Part shown: piece after piece, positions 1 through 12,000 of the stretch
Numbering within the stretch: the stretch's first letter is position 1
How the letters are laid out: each line of letters begins with the position of its first letter
Source of the DNA: Apostichopus leukothele
Lineage: Eukaryota; Echinodermata; Holothuroidea; Aspidochirotida; Stichopodidae
Reading direction: 5' to 3'
Assembly: GCA_010014835.2 (NCBI GenBank)
Contig: JAAAKB020000024.1
Coordinates: forward strand, 242,090-285,889
Length of the DNA stretch: 43,800 nucleotides
Translations under genes and position numbers: made by a program
Notes under the pieces: generated by a model
What the model was told of the DNA's origin: nothing
Databases searched by the model: none
The model's input: the letters and a program-made list of their open reading frames with translations, nothing else

Positions 1-626
1 GTTACCAGTACAAGGCATCTTGCAAAGAACCCCCCCCCATCCCCCACCCATTCAAAAATAAATAAACAACAACAAAAAACAGTTGTTTATTTATTTCAGC
101 CATAATTTCTCTGGTACTGGTACTAAGCAGCTTTTCAATATATACAACAGTGTCACATTACTCATATTTTAGGTTCAGATCCTTCATTTATGTGAGAAGT
201 TATCAAACTGAAGACTGAAACCATTGAAGGGAATATTTGAAAAATAAGAAAGAAAATAGTTGATTTAATCACGAATCAAATTCAATTAGGGAAACTGAGT
301 AATGGGTTTTATTCTACCAAATTATCTTAACGACTCTTTAAAGTTGTTTGTCCTGGTTGTTTATTAATTCTTCTTGTGCTGGTCTTTAACGACCCTTATC
401 TCTCTCCAGCTTTACTCCATGCCTCATTCAGATCTGCTTTTATTCAGGCTGAAGGAGGATAAAAGTTAGAGTGTTTGCAAACAAATAGATTAACAGCCAC
501 TTAGCAATAACGAAACATCTAAAATGTCCCACACAGATGGTGAGGAGAAAGCTGTTGTTACAGACGGAGCTATTGTTAGATGGCTGTGTAGCACATGTGG
601 CATTAAACTGTATGTTATTTATATAT

Positions 627-642
627 AGAGAGAGAGAGAGAT
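627..642. repeat. (AG)n microsatellite
   Basis: A short uninterrupted AG run follows an AT run. It is ordinary simple sequence. Confidence 0.85.
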
Positions 643-1192
643 GAGAATATATGTACAGCACTGGACCAGTGTTACTGAATCTTTAAATTGTATAAATCTT
701 GTCGATTCCATGGAGATTTTATTCATTTCTAGACTGTAGGTAAGTTTGATAATAATTTCACATTAATACTTTAGGATCTATAGCTGTAAAATGAATATTT
801 GTTACGTTAGCATGTAGCCTAGAGGTAAAGTCTTAATGTTCAGAAAACACTGCACAAGCAAAAATGTTTTGTTCTTATGTATTGCTCATATCCTGCCAGT
901 AGAGTACATGTGAACTCGATAATCGATACTTGATTGGAAAACCATCTGAGGTACACATTTAGCTCTCTCAAATTGCCTATAAGTTCTGGTTATGTTAACT
1001 TAACTGCAATTTATACTAGTATGCTTGGAGTTGTGGCATAATTTCAGTTCTTAAAGGGAGATAGAAATTCAAGTAAGACTTTACATGCATATGTAGAGAT
1101 ATAATCAAACCAATTTCATTGACACCAAAACCAAAATCAAACCAATGGCGTGTTTTTGTCCCTTCTGTTACTGTTACTTGTCATTTTGCCTT

Positions 1193-1222
1193 TGAAGAAG
1201 ATCCTGCTAGGATCGAAACGTC
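1193..1222 (+). ncRNA. Degenerate hammerhead-ribozyme-like core (Penelope-type relic)
   Basis: The order is TTGAAGA (1193-1199), a perfect five-pair hairpin GATCC-TGCTA-GGATC (1200-1214), then GAAA (1215-1218) and a GTC triplet (1220-1222). A hammerhead needs CTGANGA, stem II, GAAA and a cleavage triplet in this order; only the first C of the core is changed (to T), which should abolish activity. Such motifs occur in the terminal repeats of Penelope-like retroelements. No reverse-transcriptase coding is visible nearby, so this would be a small relic. A poly-T run follows at 1244-1255. Confidence 0.5.
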
Positions 1223-1685
1223 AGGCCAGCTTACTTTTACACTTTTTTTTTTTTGTAGCATAATTTCTGAGATTTAAAGTGAAGATTTCCAATGAGATGA
1301 CTGTCTGAAATATGGGAAAGTGTGAAGAGAATATTCTTAAAAATAGCTATGGATAAACTCACTTAAAATTACATCATGTTTAACTTCCCAGTAGAGGTTA
1401 AGCTTGAGTAACTGTTGTAATGTTCCATCTAGAATACATACTGTATGTAAGAGTTTTTTATTTAAAGGGTGCTGAACATGTAGTATGTAATTTGCTGATT
1501 TCTTGTTGATACTACCAATGTAGAACTGTCCTGGTTCTATATGCAATATCGGCTAAGTGCTCATGCATGTTAGGAAAGATTCAAACAGTGGTGCTCACTA
1601 GATAGCCTCTGGTTCATATCTAACTGGTGCAAAACATTCAAATTTCGCCTTTGACCAAAAAACACCCCCAAACAACTGAAAATGA

Positions 1686-2023
1686 CTTGGCACAGTGCTA
1701 CTTGCACTAACCAACACACATTGCCATAGGCTCAGGGCAAAGCACAACTGGCCCTAACCAGCGCATTGCCATAGGCTTTGGCACATTACTACTGGCCCTA
1801 ACCAGCACATTCCCATAGGCTTGGGCACAGTACTACTGGCCCTAGTCAGCATTTAGGTTTGGGCACAGTACTACTGGCCTTAATTAGCACAAGTTGCCAT
1901 TGGCTTGGACACAGTACTACTGGCCCTTACCAGCACATAGGATTAGGCACAGTACTGCTGGCTCTAACTAGCACATTGCCATAGGCTTGGGCACAGTACT
2001 ACTGGCCCTAACCAGCACATTGT
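1686..2023. repeat. 43-bp minisatellite, about 8 diverged copies
   Basis: The unit reads roughly CCCTAACCAGCACATTGCCA followed by TAGGCTTGGGCACAGTACTA and CTGG. Copies differ by substitutions and two have internal deletions of about 15 bp. It is richer in GC than its surroundings. No coding frame is maintained. Confidence 0.9.
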
Positions 2024-3030
2024 TTGATCTAGGTATGGTGAGATTGTGGTTCCCTTGTCCCTTTGCACCAACCAATGTTTCTTTCTGCCCTTCATAGAAA
2101 ATGTATTATAAAATCCTTAGTTTGAACAAATCATAAACTAACACAGAAAAAATCATTGTATAGGCCTAATTTATTCCTGTTAGTAATGAAAGACTTAAAT
2201 TTTTTCCTTTAACAAGAATTAGACTTAGAGGTTATTAAAGTGGACAACATTAGTGCAGCAAACTATTAAACAGATAGTTATATCAATTACTTTGTGCTCA
2301 CTGTGTTATTGTATGGGGTGGGGAGGGGTGGCGGAGGGATTGATACAAGGTATGTCACCTTTGTGTGATTTGCAAGAACCTGAATTTGATCTCAAAACCC
2401 TAAGGTCAGTCTTGAAAGAAAAGATTGCAAAGCGGTGAGCTGCTTTATATTTGTTTTCAAGTTTGTCATTATGGCCCCTGAAGTTTCCTGTGCCTGTGCC
2501 CTGTGACATAAAGTTGTTGCCAAATGTTACACCCTTTTTAGTCTAACCTACAGGGAAAATGTTGTAATTTTTGTGGCATAGCACATGTAGTACTTTGTTT
2601 GTTTGTTATGTACCCAGTAAATTATTCACTGGCGTTGTCTGCTTTTTACACTGTCCAAGAATAGTCTGTCAATTAGCCACTTTGCTATGTGTATCCTATT
2701 CAGGCATCATCATATTGAGTGTTGTGTTTACTTTTGGGTTACTTTTCAAGTTAAACGTTTGCTAAATTTCCAATGTACTCTTCAATGCGTAATTAATTTA
2801 TTGTGTGACTGCTTCAACAAAGTGTTTAATTATTAATCATTAAGACAAGTATTATTAACTCATGATCTGACTATCAATCAAGAGAGAGTATAGAAAAATA
2901 TCAATGTTCAATATATTTCAGTTAAATGAAAGCCTAGATATTGGAATGCTACATGAAAATGGTAGGGGTAAAGTAAGGAATGTGAAAGGGGGTAGGAAGG
3001 GAGTGGAGGGAATTGAGATGAGTGGTGAGG

Positions 3031-3465
3031 GGAATCTTATAATGAGTAAATGCTAAAGGAAAGGCACCCAAGGGTCCTGTACAAGTCAAACTTTATTTAA
3101 CTAAACTGTGATACATTGTGGCCATGTGATCATACATGTGTTTCTTACAATGTATTACAGATTGCAAAACACATGTCCAACTGTTTTTTTTCAATCAGTA
3201 TTCTCATCAACATAAGAACACATGTGTGATGTACAGTATAAAACATATGCACAAAAGAATTTCAAATTTCAGATGTATCAATATTTTGTACTTCTGCTGA
3301 TGTTTTGTGTTAATGGAAATCTTAGCAACATTTGAGTGAATGCTAAAGGAAAAGTCACCCAAGATAGAAATCGGCACTGTAATAAAATGTATTTCCCAAA
3401 CTAATACATTGTTGCCATGTGATCATGTGTTTCTTACAATGGAATACAGACTGCAAACACACGTC
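3031..3465. repeat. Diverged direct repeat, two copies of about 140 bp
   Basis: The copies are at about 3031-3177 and 3316-3465. They share TGCTAAAGGAAA, CACCCAAG, ATACATTGTGGCCATGTGAT, TGTTTCTTACAATG and ATACAGA-TGCAAA in the same order. They are offset by about 290 bp with unique sequence between them. This is either an old tandem duplication or two copies of a short element; no terminal inverted repeats are evident. Confidence 0.75.
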
Positions 3466-3975
3466 AGTAGTTCACTCAAATAGTGTGATATATTCCGTAT
3501 AGCTATTAGCATACTACATAGATACAGTAAATAGTAACTGACAATACTGTAGTACTTTCATTTGGCCTCAACATTCCTTATCAGACTATCCCAAAAGGGA
3601 ACAATAGAACATTACGTAGCACAAGGACAATAGATTTAAAGCTCTGCTTTTATTATTAATACAATCTCCGTATGTAGACTGTATAGCCTTAAAATGGTTG
3701 ACTTTGAAATTATTGAACCAAAGTATTCAGGGTTAAAATAAGAGTTAGTAATAATTTGATTAGTCTATTGATCAGTTAAGTGGTGTATGCTTTAACCATT
3801 AATTTCTAACAATTGGTTATTCCAGGTAACCGCCTTGTTTCGTTTTTGACTTCTTTGTTGAACTAAAACTTGAATGAATTTATCCGGACTGATACAGTAC
3901 TAGATACTCAGGTTCACCCTGTTGAAGGACAGCCAACTCCCATCATGCTTAATGAAGATACATTATGTATATATA

Positions 3976-4048
3976 CTGTATGTATGTATGTATGTATGTG
4001 TGTATGTATGTTTTTATGCGTGCATGTGCGTGTATGTATGTATGTATG
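3976..4048. repeat. (TATG)n microsatellite
   Basis: An interrupted tetranucleotide tract of TATG/TGTG type. Open frames across it are repeat artefacts. Confidence 0.9.
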
Positions 4049-7000
4049 CAATATGGATTAGAAGTGAAAAACATCACAGAAATTGTTAAGTTTGTCGTAA
4101 TTTTTTCAAAATTCTTCTCTCAACACTGAGTGACTATCACACTTTATCGTACAGCTGATCATGTATATAGTCTCTAGATCTAAATAGCTGTAAATGATAA
4201 GGTTATTGCTCCCACAATTGCTGACTTGAGAAAGGATCCCTTGTCTCTCTTCCTTGAATGTCATCAAATCTACACCTACGTTCCATGTCATCGTTTTTAA
4301 AGCTACCGGTCATTTCTCGGTTATTATTTTACAACTTAAGTATATAAAGTCTTATTTCTTATGCAGGTAATGTTATCAACAAATTCATCATGATTGAGGA
4401 TAAGTACTTTTCATATAGTACTTCTGTTAAATTTAGCTTTTGATTACAGTATTTACAGTATTTGTATACATAGCGATAAGTCACCTTGATAATATGATAA
4501 TAAACATGTTAAAGTAAGAAATTATATGCTAGACTACTAGAGTACATAATACAGTAAGCAGCCAGACTTTGGAATTGAAAACAACATCAACTTACTATTT
4601 AATGTCAGATATATCAAACATTGGTTTTCAAAGCAAACGAGTAACGACTAGATCACATGATAAAATAATAACTGTGCTTACTAGTATATGAATCATCATA
4701 TACGACTGACTGATTCATTCCACACCCTTAATGGTATAATCATTGATTGTAATATATAGATTATTTGTAATGTCCCATTGTTTACTTGAGTTAATTAAGT
4801 CTAACCTGAGCAGTCTACTTCATGACCATATATATGAGTTAGTGAGCTTTATGGATGATATAGATAAATAGTGTTTGAGGAAATACTGTAGAGATTAAAG
4901 TGTGAAAAATCAAATGTGGTAATCAAGTTAACAATCACAATGAGTCATGCTCATTTGTTGTTAGCTTCTGTATATTTAAAGCTGATTTGGGTTTTTGTTT
5001 TTCCAAAGAAGAAAAAGAATTGGTGAAATTGTCAATTATGATGTAGATTTATTGTAAAGAAGGGCATTTTGATTGTTCAAACTTTGTATCAAAGATTTTC
5101 AAATCTAGTCAACTGTATGATTGCAACAAAATACACAGACAGAAAGATACACAGTTATGCCCTTGAAAATTTTGCAGTTCTTTTTGTGAAATTTGCTAAT
5201 TCATTGAATTCTCTGTGTATGATTAACTACTGTAACGTTGTATAATAACAGTATCTAACCCCGACTGAATGGCGCTCTGGTTGGAACAGAATATTTACTG
5301 GCGCTTAATGCTTAGTTGAACAGAGCTGTAACTGTCACCATGGGTTTGGCTTTGTTTGCATTGTGTGGGCTAGTCTTCATTATCCTAGATGTATTAAAGC
5401 AAAACAGTATTTATAGACAGGCTCTACTGTAGTACGTAGGTTATTAAAGGGACAGACATTGTTTGAAAGCTAAATTGTGTATGTAGATTACTGCAATACT
5501 CAAGCACTGCACATGATTTGATATTCCTCACAGATGTTTACAAATTTGTCTGTTATTTAATATTTTACTTCCCCTGGAAAGTGGCAGGACCTATATATGT
5601 AAAACATTAATTATACCTCACCCCTGAGCCAACAGTATATTGTACAACTTATCAAACTGTAACAGATATTATACCTCAGGAAATTATCAAAACAGATCCA
5701 GACTGAAATGTGTGCATTGCTCGTCATTAATCGGCCACTGTGAGGAACCATTGCGATGTTTTATAATATATTTATATATAAAGTAGTGTAGGGCACTGGT
5801 AAGTTCATTAAACATATATTAATATGAGACATATATATATATCTATACTTTGTAGTCTTGGACAGAGGAATTCATCCCTGAAAATTTGATTACGATCCCA
5901 GTTGTAATGTAATAGATCTAGGAAAGTCTATGAGATTTGATTCGCCTTAGGATAAGTCATGCATTCCTCTCATATATTGTATTTTCATTTACTTCACATT
6001 GCTATCTACAAGTTCTACAAAGAAGTAACATTTTAGGCAGTATGTGAAAAGCACTGCATGGACGTGCCACATAGTGGAACATATCCTATTGCAGTGCAAG
6101 AAAATAGTATTAAATCACAAACTGTTTTCACACAAGAATAAAGGATGGTCAGCATCATGTAAAGTGTGATGTTTTTAAGTTGAGAAAATGTCTGCTCCAA
6201 AACTGGCAAACCTGATAGTTGATGTATGTTGGGTGAATGGTATATTTCAATGTTTTAAATGGGTTTAACAGGATGAAAACATCAGGTTTTAAATTTCAGA
6301 ATGTGCTGCCATTGGTTGAAAAACTTCCTCTGAAAGTCTGAAGTAGTATGCCTTCATAGTTTCCCTTTAATGTTTGGTTTGGGTTGATTTTCTCAAAGAT
6401 TTGTTTAACAAACTAAACAGAAGTTGCCAGCTGTAACAGTAGTTAAGATTTTAGTAAGGTTGAAATTGTTGTATGGTGAATGAGTTGTAACTAAGGTGTC
6501 ATCGGTTTTATATTTTGCTTACAACAGTATTTGTATGTGTTATGGTAGGAATATGTTGGTGGTTGTACTGTAACTCAGTTATATACAGTAGGCCAATGTA
6601 TTTTGCAAATTGAAAAAAATAATAATAATAAAAATAAATAAACATAATTATGACTGGAATAGATTTATTGAGTACAGCTCACAGAGTATCTATAGTATAA
6701 CATTGATTTGATATGCACGTTAGTACATTTTCACCCAATAAAGGTTTCATGTATGCTGCCAAAATGTTTTACAAATAGATTACACACAGCATGGTAGGTG
6801 ATTAATTTCTTCCTTGTTGCTGGCAAGTTTGGGATCAATAATACTGCACTTTATCCTTGAAATTTCACTGAAATTAATTTTAGAATAAAACCTTTGACCA
6901 CCATAAAATGATTGTGAAGAAATATCATCCAACATATATAGCCTCTAGAGGATATTTACACCAAATTTTTGGTTCACAATCAACCTGAGTTCCCCTAAAA

Positions 7001-7419
7001 TCGAGATTGTAACCCTATGAGTATCACAAGTCCCTTTGAATTGGAACAGATACTACACATGATCAGCTTAAAGGTTGGAAAGCTGGTCTACTGTGTAGTG
7101 TCAATGCACCCACACCTAATGGATTAGATGCTGTCTGATTGTTTAGTATGACAAATGACATTTGTTATCAACTTTATAGTTGGGACAACCTACTGTAAAC
7201 AGCAATACAGCACCCAAGGAATGCCCCACAGTCTTGTTACACAATGAAAGTTGCATACAACTGTTGTCTGTCATATAGACACAGTATTAGGCTATTAGCT
7301 ACCAGTATCAAGTATATATACAAGCTCTTGAGGTTTTTAAGTGGTTCATTGTATTATTGTATTGAATTTGGTATCAATCTGGTACAAAAGATAATGGAAT
7401 CAAATACATTGAACATTAA

Positions 7420-7560
7420 TTTAACATTAATAAACGTTAAACATTAATTAAGTTAATATTAATTAAAATTAACTGATTAATGTAAAATATTAAACATTAA
7501 TTAATTTAACATTAATTAGTGTTAAATAATTTACCATTTATGCTCATTAAATATTAATTT
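7420..7560. repeat. AT-rich degenerate repeat of AACATTAATTAA type
   Basis: Around ten variants of ATTAAT/AACATTAA recur on a nearly pure A+T background. It looks like simple-sequence expansion and has matrix-attachment-like composition, but no function can be assigned. Confidence 0.7.
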
Positions 7561-8690
7561 TGTTGAAGGTTTCAGAACGTGTCTTTAGTTTGATCAGTCT
7601 CAATCTTATTAATAGTTACACTCTGCATTGGTTTGATGATAAAATAGTTATTTTAATGAAGAGCAGTGACCTTTCTGTAGACCTGACCAATTACACCACA
7701 AATTATCTATATCCTTGTAATGACCACACTAGTATCCGTATCGTATTGTACTGTACAGTAAATCCTACGGTCAGTGCCTAATGTAAAGGATGTGGTATTT
7801 TCCCTTACTGAAACTTTTTTTCATTGATGCATTGCAGTAGGTGCTTTTACAAGTACTTCCTTCGTTCATTCAGACCATGGAGCTATTTATAGCTCCATGT
7901 TCAGACAAAGCCCATATGTTCTTCGGGGTTAGTAGAAAATCAACCATAAATCCTGTGAATGAAAAACCCAGAGATTCCAAGAGAATCATTCCCTCTTACC
8001 ACAATGTCGTTAAGACTGGATATAATCCCTGAGAATTCAATAAAAACCCTCCAGGTACTTGATTGTAAGTTTTGTTTCTTTCCATAGCAGACAAAGTCTT
8101 AATTTCTACTATTTTGTTTTTAAATGTTCACAATAATTGGAAAGCGGTAGATCATCACTAATTACGGTTTCTTCTGGCCTTGTACGATATTGTATCGATA
8201 CTTGCATCCATGGCAATGAAGTCTTATTAGCTCTAGCCACTAATATGGTTGTATTTCAAATACCTAGAGAACTGTGGTCAAGTTAGTATTATTTTTATGA
8301 TGAGGAATAATGTAGTGTTCAAATTTTATGTACATGTATGTAGTTTTGTAGTCTCTGAGTTTAGCCTCTTATAAAGTACTACGTATGATTCCTGTGTACA
8401 TACTGTAACTGCGCTATACATTTTTACATTTGTATCAATTTGCTTCTATACATAGCATTTTGTGAAGCAATCCTGGATAAATCGTTCCCTGTTACATCAT
8501 TACAAACATACTTCAAGGCCTTGGTATGAAACTATGTTGTTGTTGCCAGATGATTGCGAAAGAAGGTGGTTCTTATGGAAGTGTGTTACAAACAAAAGTT
8601 ATATAATGTAGGTAGCAAAATGCAACCAGTTACCTTACATCTCAACATGAAATACCGAGTTTGAGCTATTACATAATGTTAAGTTACAGT

Positions 8691-8718
8691 ATATCATTAA
8701 GTCTAGACTTAATGATAT
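8691..8718. repeat. Perfect 28-bp palindrome
   Basis: The left arm ATATCATTAAGTCT is followed immediately by its exact reverse complement AGACTTAATGATAT, with no spacer. It lies 200 bp upstream of the first recognised exon. Bases just outside the arms do not pair. Confidence 0.95.
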
Positions 8719-8917
8719 TGCTGGGCCTGCATTCATTTGTATCATTTGTACAATAACCATTGTCATGAATCACATAACATTACAACACTCCTCTCTCACC
8801 TGTCTCCATTTTGCCAACCCACCTCTTCTCATCTACCATGTCTTTAAAAATTGCTTTCACACATTGATAAAAATCGTCACCTCTAACTGTGGTCTTTTTC
8901 ATTTTCTTCTCTTGCAG

Positions 8918-9022
8918 ACATACTTGGATGCATTTAAAGAAGTCCATGTTGTACTAGGCAACCCTTCTTGTGACTTGGACTCAGTAGTTTCATCTATAAT
9001 TTATTCGTGCTACTTGTCAAAG
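8918..9022 (+). CDS. PRUNE2: Exon: DHH domain motif I (CDLD)
   Basis: A polypyrimidine tract ending in TTGCAG precedes this exon and GTGAGT follows it; both junctions are phase 0. It encodes 35 residues including [13 protein letters not shown], which matches HVVLGNEACDLDS of human PRUNE1. The aspartates of CDLD (8972-8980) are the first metal-binding motif of DHH phosphoesterases. The exon starts at a threonine codon and the vertebrate proteins have about 10-20 residues before this point, so the initiating methionine lies in an upstream exon. The open frame extends back into the intron, but the splice acceptor and the homology both begin at 8918. Confidence 0.9.
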
Positions 9023-12000
9023 GTGAGTTATTTGTCCTGATTTAATATGTATGAGACATGTATTTGAAATCATGCAAAGAAGGAAATATACACACTAATA
9101 ACAGTATGCACTGTTCAGTACTTAGTAAAAAAAAAATTGTATTGAAATGACAGAAATGTAACAAAAAAGGGAAAGATGAAAGTAAGTTCAGGCCAGACAT
9201 TATGGTAAAGTATGGCACAAAAATGATTCATTTTTGTTTACCCCACCGAAAGTTCACAGCATGGGTTTTTTCCCGATTTTTACTCACAAAGACAGTTCTG
9301 AAACAAAATAAGACTCAAAGCATATTTGCTACAAATCATGCAGAATAACTGCCATGCCATTGGTAATTAAGGAATCGAAAGTCCAATGTGAAAAATTGGA
9401 ACCGTATTTTTATTTCCTTGTACTAGAAATGTAATTGAATAGGAAATCTGTAAATGGGAGAACCTGCATTATCCAAAGCACAAAGCTCTTTGCAAACATT
9501 TCTAGTGGTAACTTTTGTTCACTTATCAAAGTATCAACCGCAATTGTCTTATCCCCCCCCCCAAACTCATTTTCCCTACTCTTTTTTTCTTCAAGAATTA
9601 CAAAATGATTACTCTGGTTCCTTTCCTTCTACTTTTATTATGGAAAGACTACTACTATTTCTACTTAAAACTGCTAGTCCTGTTTTTCTCTTCTTTTTTG
9701 TATGAAATAATATTTCTATCTCATTTTGTGGGAGCCCTTGAAGGGTTGTTATAATTACAGCTGTAACCTCTCCCATGCTGGAAGTTCATGTATTATTGAT
9801 CTGTTGTCAAAGTGTCCTCGAAAGCGATACTTCGCTTCAGTCAGGCCTCCTATGATAGCGCTGTCTGAGCATGTTTTACATAGATGGTTGTTTAAAATGC
9901 CACAATTAATATTTTCTCTTTCCTGCATTACGGATGACATTTGCTGTGTTGGATTTAACACTTTTTTTTTCCATCTCTGTCACATAGATATCTAATGAGG
10001 AATCCAGAACAATAATCCCTGTTTTGAATATCCCCAGGGAGGATTTTCTCCTCAGGACAGAGGTTGTTTCTTTTCTCTCATCTCAAGAGGTCAATGAAAC
10101 ATTTTTAATATTCAGGGATGATATTGACCTCAGCACTCTAGCTGCTGGCAGCAGATTGAAATTAACTCTGGTCGATCATAACGTCTTATCCCGAGAGGAT
10201 GCGGACCAGCTGGACCCATGTATTGTGCAGATTATAGATCACCATGACAATGGAAGGGTGGAGGAAGAGGGGAGAGAGATAGATATTCAGCTGGAACCAG
10301 TAGGGTCATGTACCACCCTTGTCTTGGAGGACATTCTTAACAAATCGGAAGAACTGTTAGACGAGAGGATAGCGTCACTTGCTATAGGTTTGTACATATG
10401 TTTGAAAATTAAATCATCTTGAATATTACACAAAGAAGGAAACAGTGGTAGTCTTGTTGTAACTGCTGTCTAGTTTTTTAATATTGAGGGGGGGGGGGTG
10501 GTGAGGGGGGGAAGGGGGNNNNNNNNNNNNNNNNNNNNNNNNNNNNNNNNNNNNNNNNNNNNNNNNNNNNNNNNNNNNNNNNNNNNNNNNNNNNNNNNNN
10601 NNNNNNNNNNNNNNNNNNGCAACTTACAAGGCCTGGGAAGTGCCATTTCCAGCGATCTGGGAGGCATTTTCAGCCAAAATTTTCTTGTACCCTTCGCGCC
10701 AACCATGGTGGCGCTACGCTTAGATAGTTTTCAATGCCATTTCTACGGCTCTGATAGTTTGCCTACATATTCGCCCCTCCCTTGGCAAATTCCTGGCTAC
10801 GCACCTGCACAAAAATGAATTTCTTCAAGAGTTTTTGTTACTCTCATTTGCTCTGTGCTAGGGTCAGGGCTCTAGCTGTGCTGTTGCAACGTATTTCTAT
10901 TTGAAAATAAAATGAACAATTGGAATGCAGTTGGTCTATAAATATATTGATGATGAAACAGTGAAGATCAAAGAAAGACTCAACAACCTGCTTTTACCCT
11001 CTGTAATAGCATTGATTAAAATGCGAGCATGCATGGTTACTAGTGGTTAGATTCCCTGGAATTCCCAGGCCAAATTGAAATGAAGGATCAACTTAAGCCT
11101 TTGTAACACCCATAGATACATGTCAAGCCTTGCTAACTCTATATCCAAATAATGGGATGAATGAATGAGATGTTTGACAAGCATGTAGGACTTAAGTCAG
11201 CTTATTTACACAGCTAGGTCCGCTTCTGATCTGCATCTGACCCGGATCAGTGAAATCTTGCTTGATATGCACGTTATTGTGAAGGACATTGCATACATTG
11301 GTTTGCTTCTTGTATGTAAAGACAAAAAAACATGAACCGTGGGTTACCTTTCATTCAAGGAGCAAAAGAATTATTATGTTTATACACATTTGATCCTGAG
11401 CTATAGCTTTATGATATCAACCCTGCTTAAGTCTAGAAAGAGATCATGGTCAAACAAAAATGAAAGACAATAACAAGGGCCTTGATTTGAAGCTCCACGT
11501 TAACAGGTCCAGTTTGTGGTCACCTTTTCATTAACAGCTAGCATATAGACTGCAAAATTGTATTATGCTAAGTTTTGTTCCGATCAATTCGGTTAAATTG
11601 AACCTCGATTCATATCTAGAGCAAATGGGCCTTTACTTCTGGTTACCTCTGCATGGTTACATTCGGTTACATCCAAGTTATTTAATGATCGACTGAAGAG
11701 CAGTTAGACATGATGTTGCCTTCTGAGTTGACAGCCAATCAAAGTTGAGCAGTATCTGTTGCCAGATGTCTGAATGAAGTACTGATAAGTCCAGAATTGC
11801 CAGTTAGAAATGTAAGTAGTTGATTTATTTCATTAAAGTAGTAGAATAATAGTAGTGTAATAATATACTGATTCACACCTGCATTACAATAATATACTGA
11901 TTCACACCTTGCAGTCTACTTAAGACCCATTTTTTCACTTGTTCTTTTGTAAATTAATTTAGTTTCTTTGTAAAGCGCCTTGAGCAGTGACTTTTGTTTA

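Larger units (their letters stand above)
1..8917. other. Non-coding 5' region: flank or first intron of the PRUNE2-like gene
   Basis: I see no open frame longer than about 90 residues and none with a recognisable family. The first coding exon of the gene should encode only about 10-20 residues and cannot be picked out with confidence. No CpG-rich promoter-like stretch stands out. The region holds a 43-bp minisatellite, AG and TATG microsatellites, a hammerhead-like relic, a diverged direct repeat and a perfect palindrome, listed separately. Confidence 0.6.

Noticed and set aside
2253-2438. Open frame ending KTLRSVLKEKIAK at a GTGAGC donor as a possible first exon
   Set aside because: The donor would leave in phase 2 while the next exon needs phase 0, and the residues do not resemble the family's N-terminus.
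3870-3914. Possible first exon reading NEFIRTDTVLDTQ, similar to MEEFL/MEDYL starts of PRUNE proteins
   Set aside because: The first codon is TTG, not ATG; the ATG at 3874 is in another frame and stops after nine codons; the donor GTTCAC is poor.
8765-8917. Extension of the first recognised exon upstream to an in-frame ATG at 8765
   Set aside because: The sequence up to 8917 is a pyrimidine-rich intron end with TTGCAG, and the residues before the acceptor do not match the family, although an unspliced alternative start cannot be wholly excluded.
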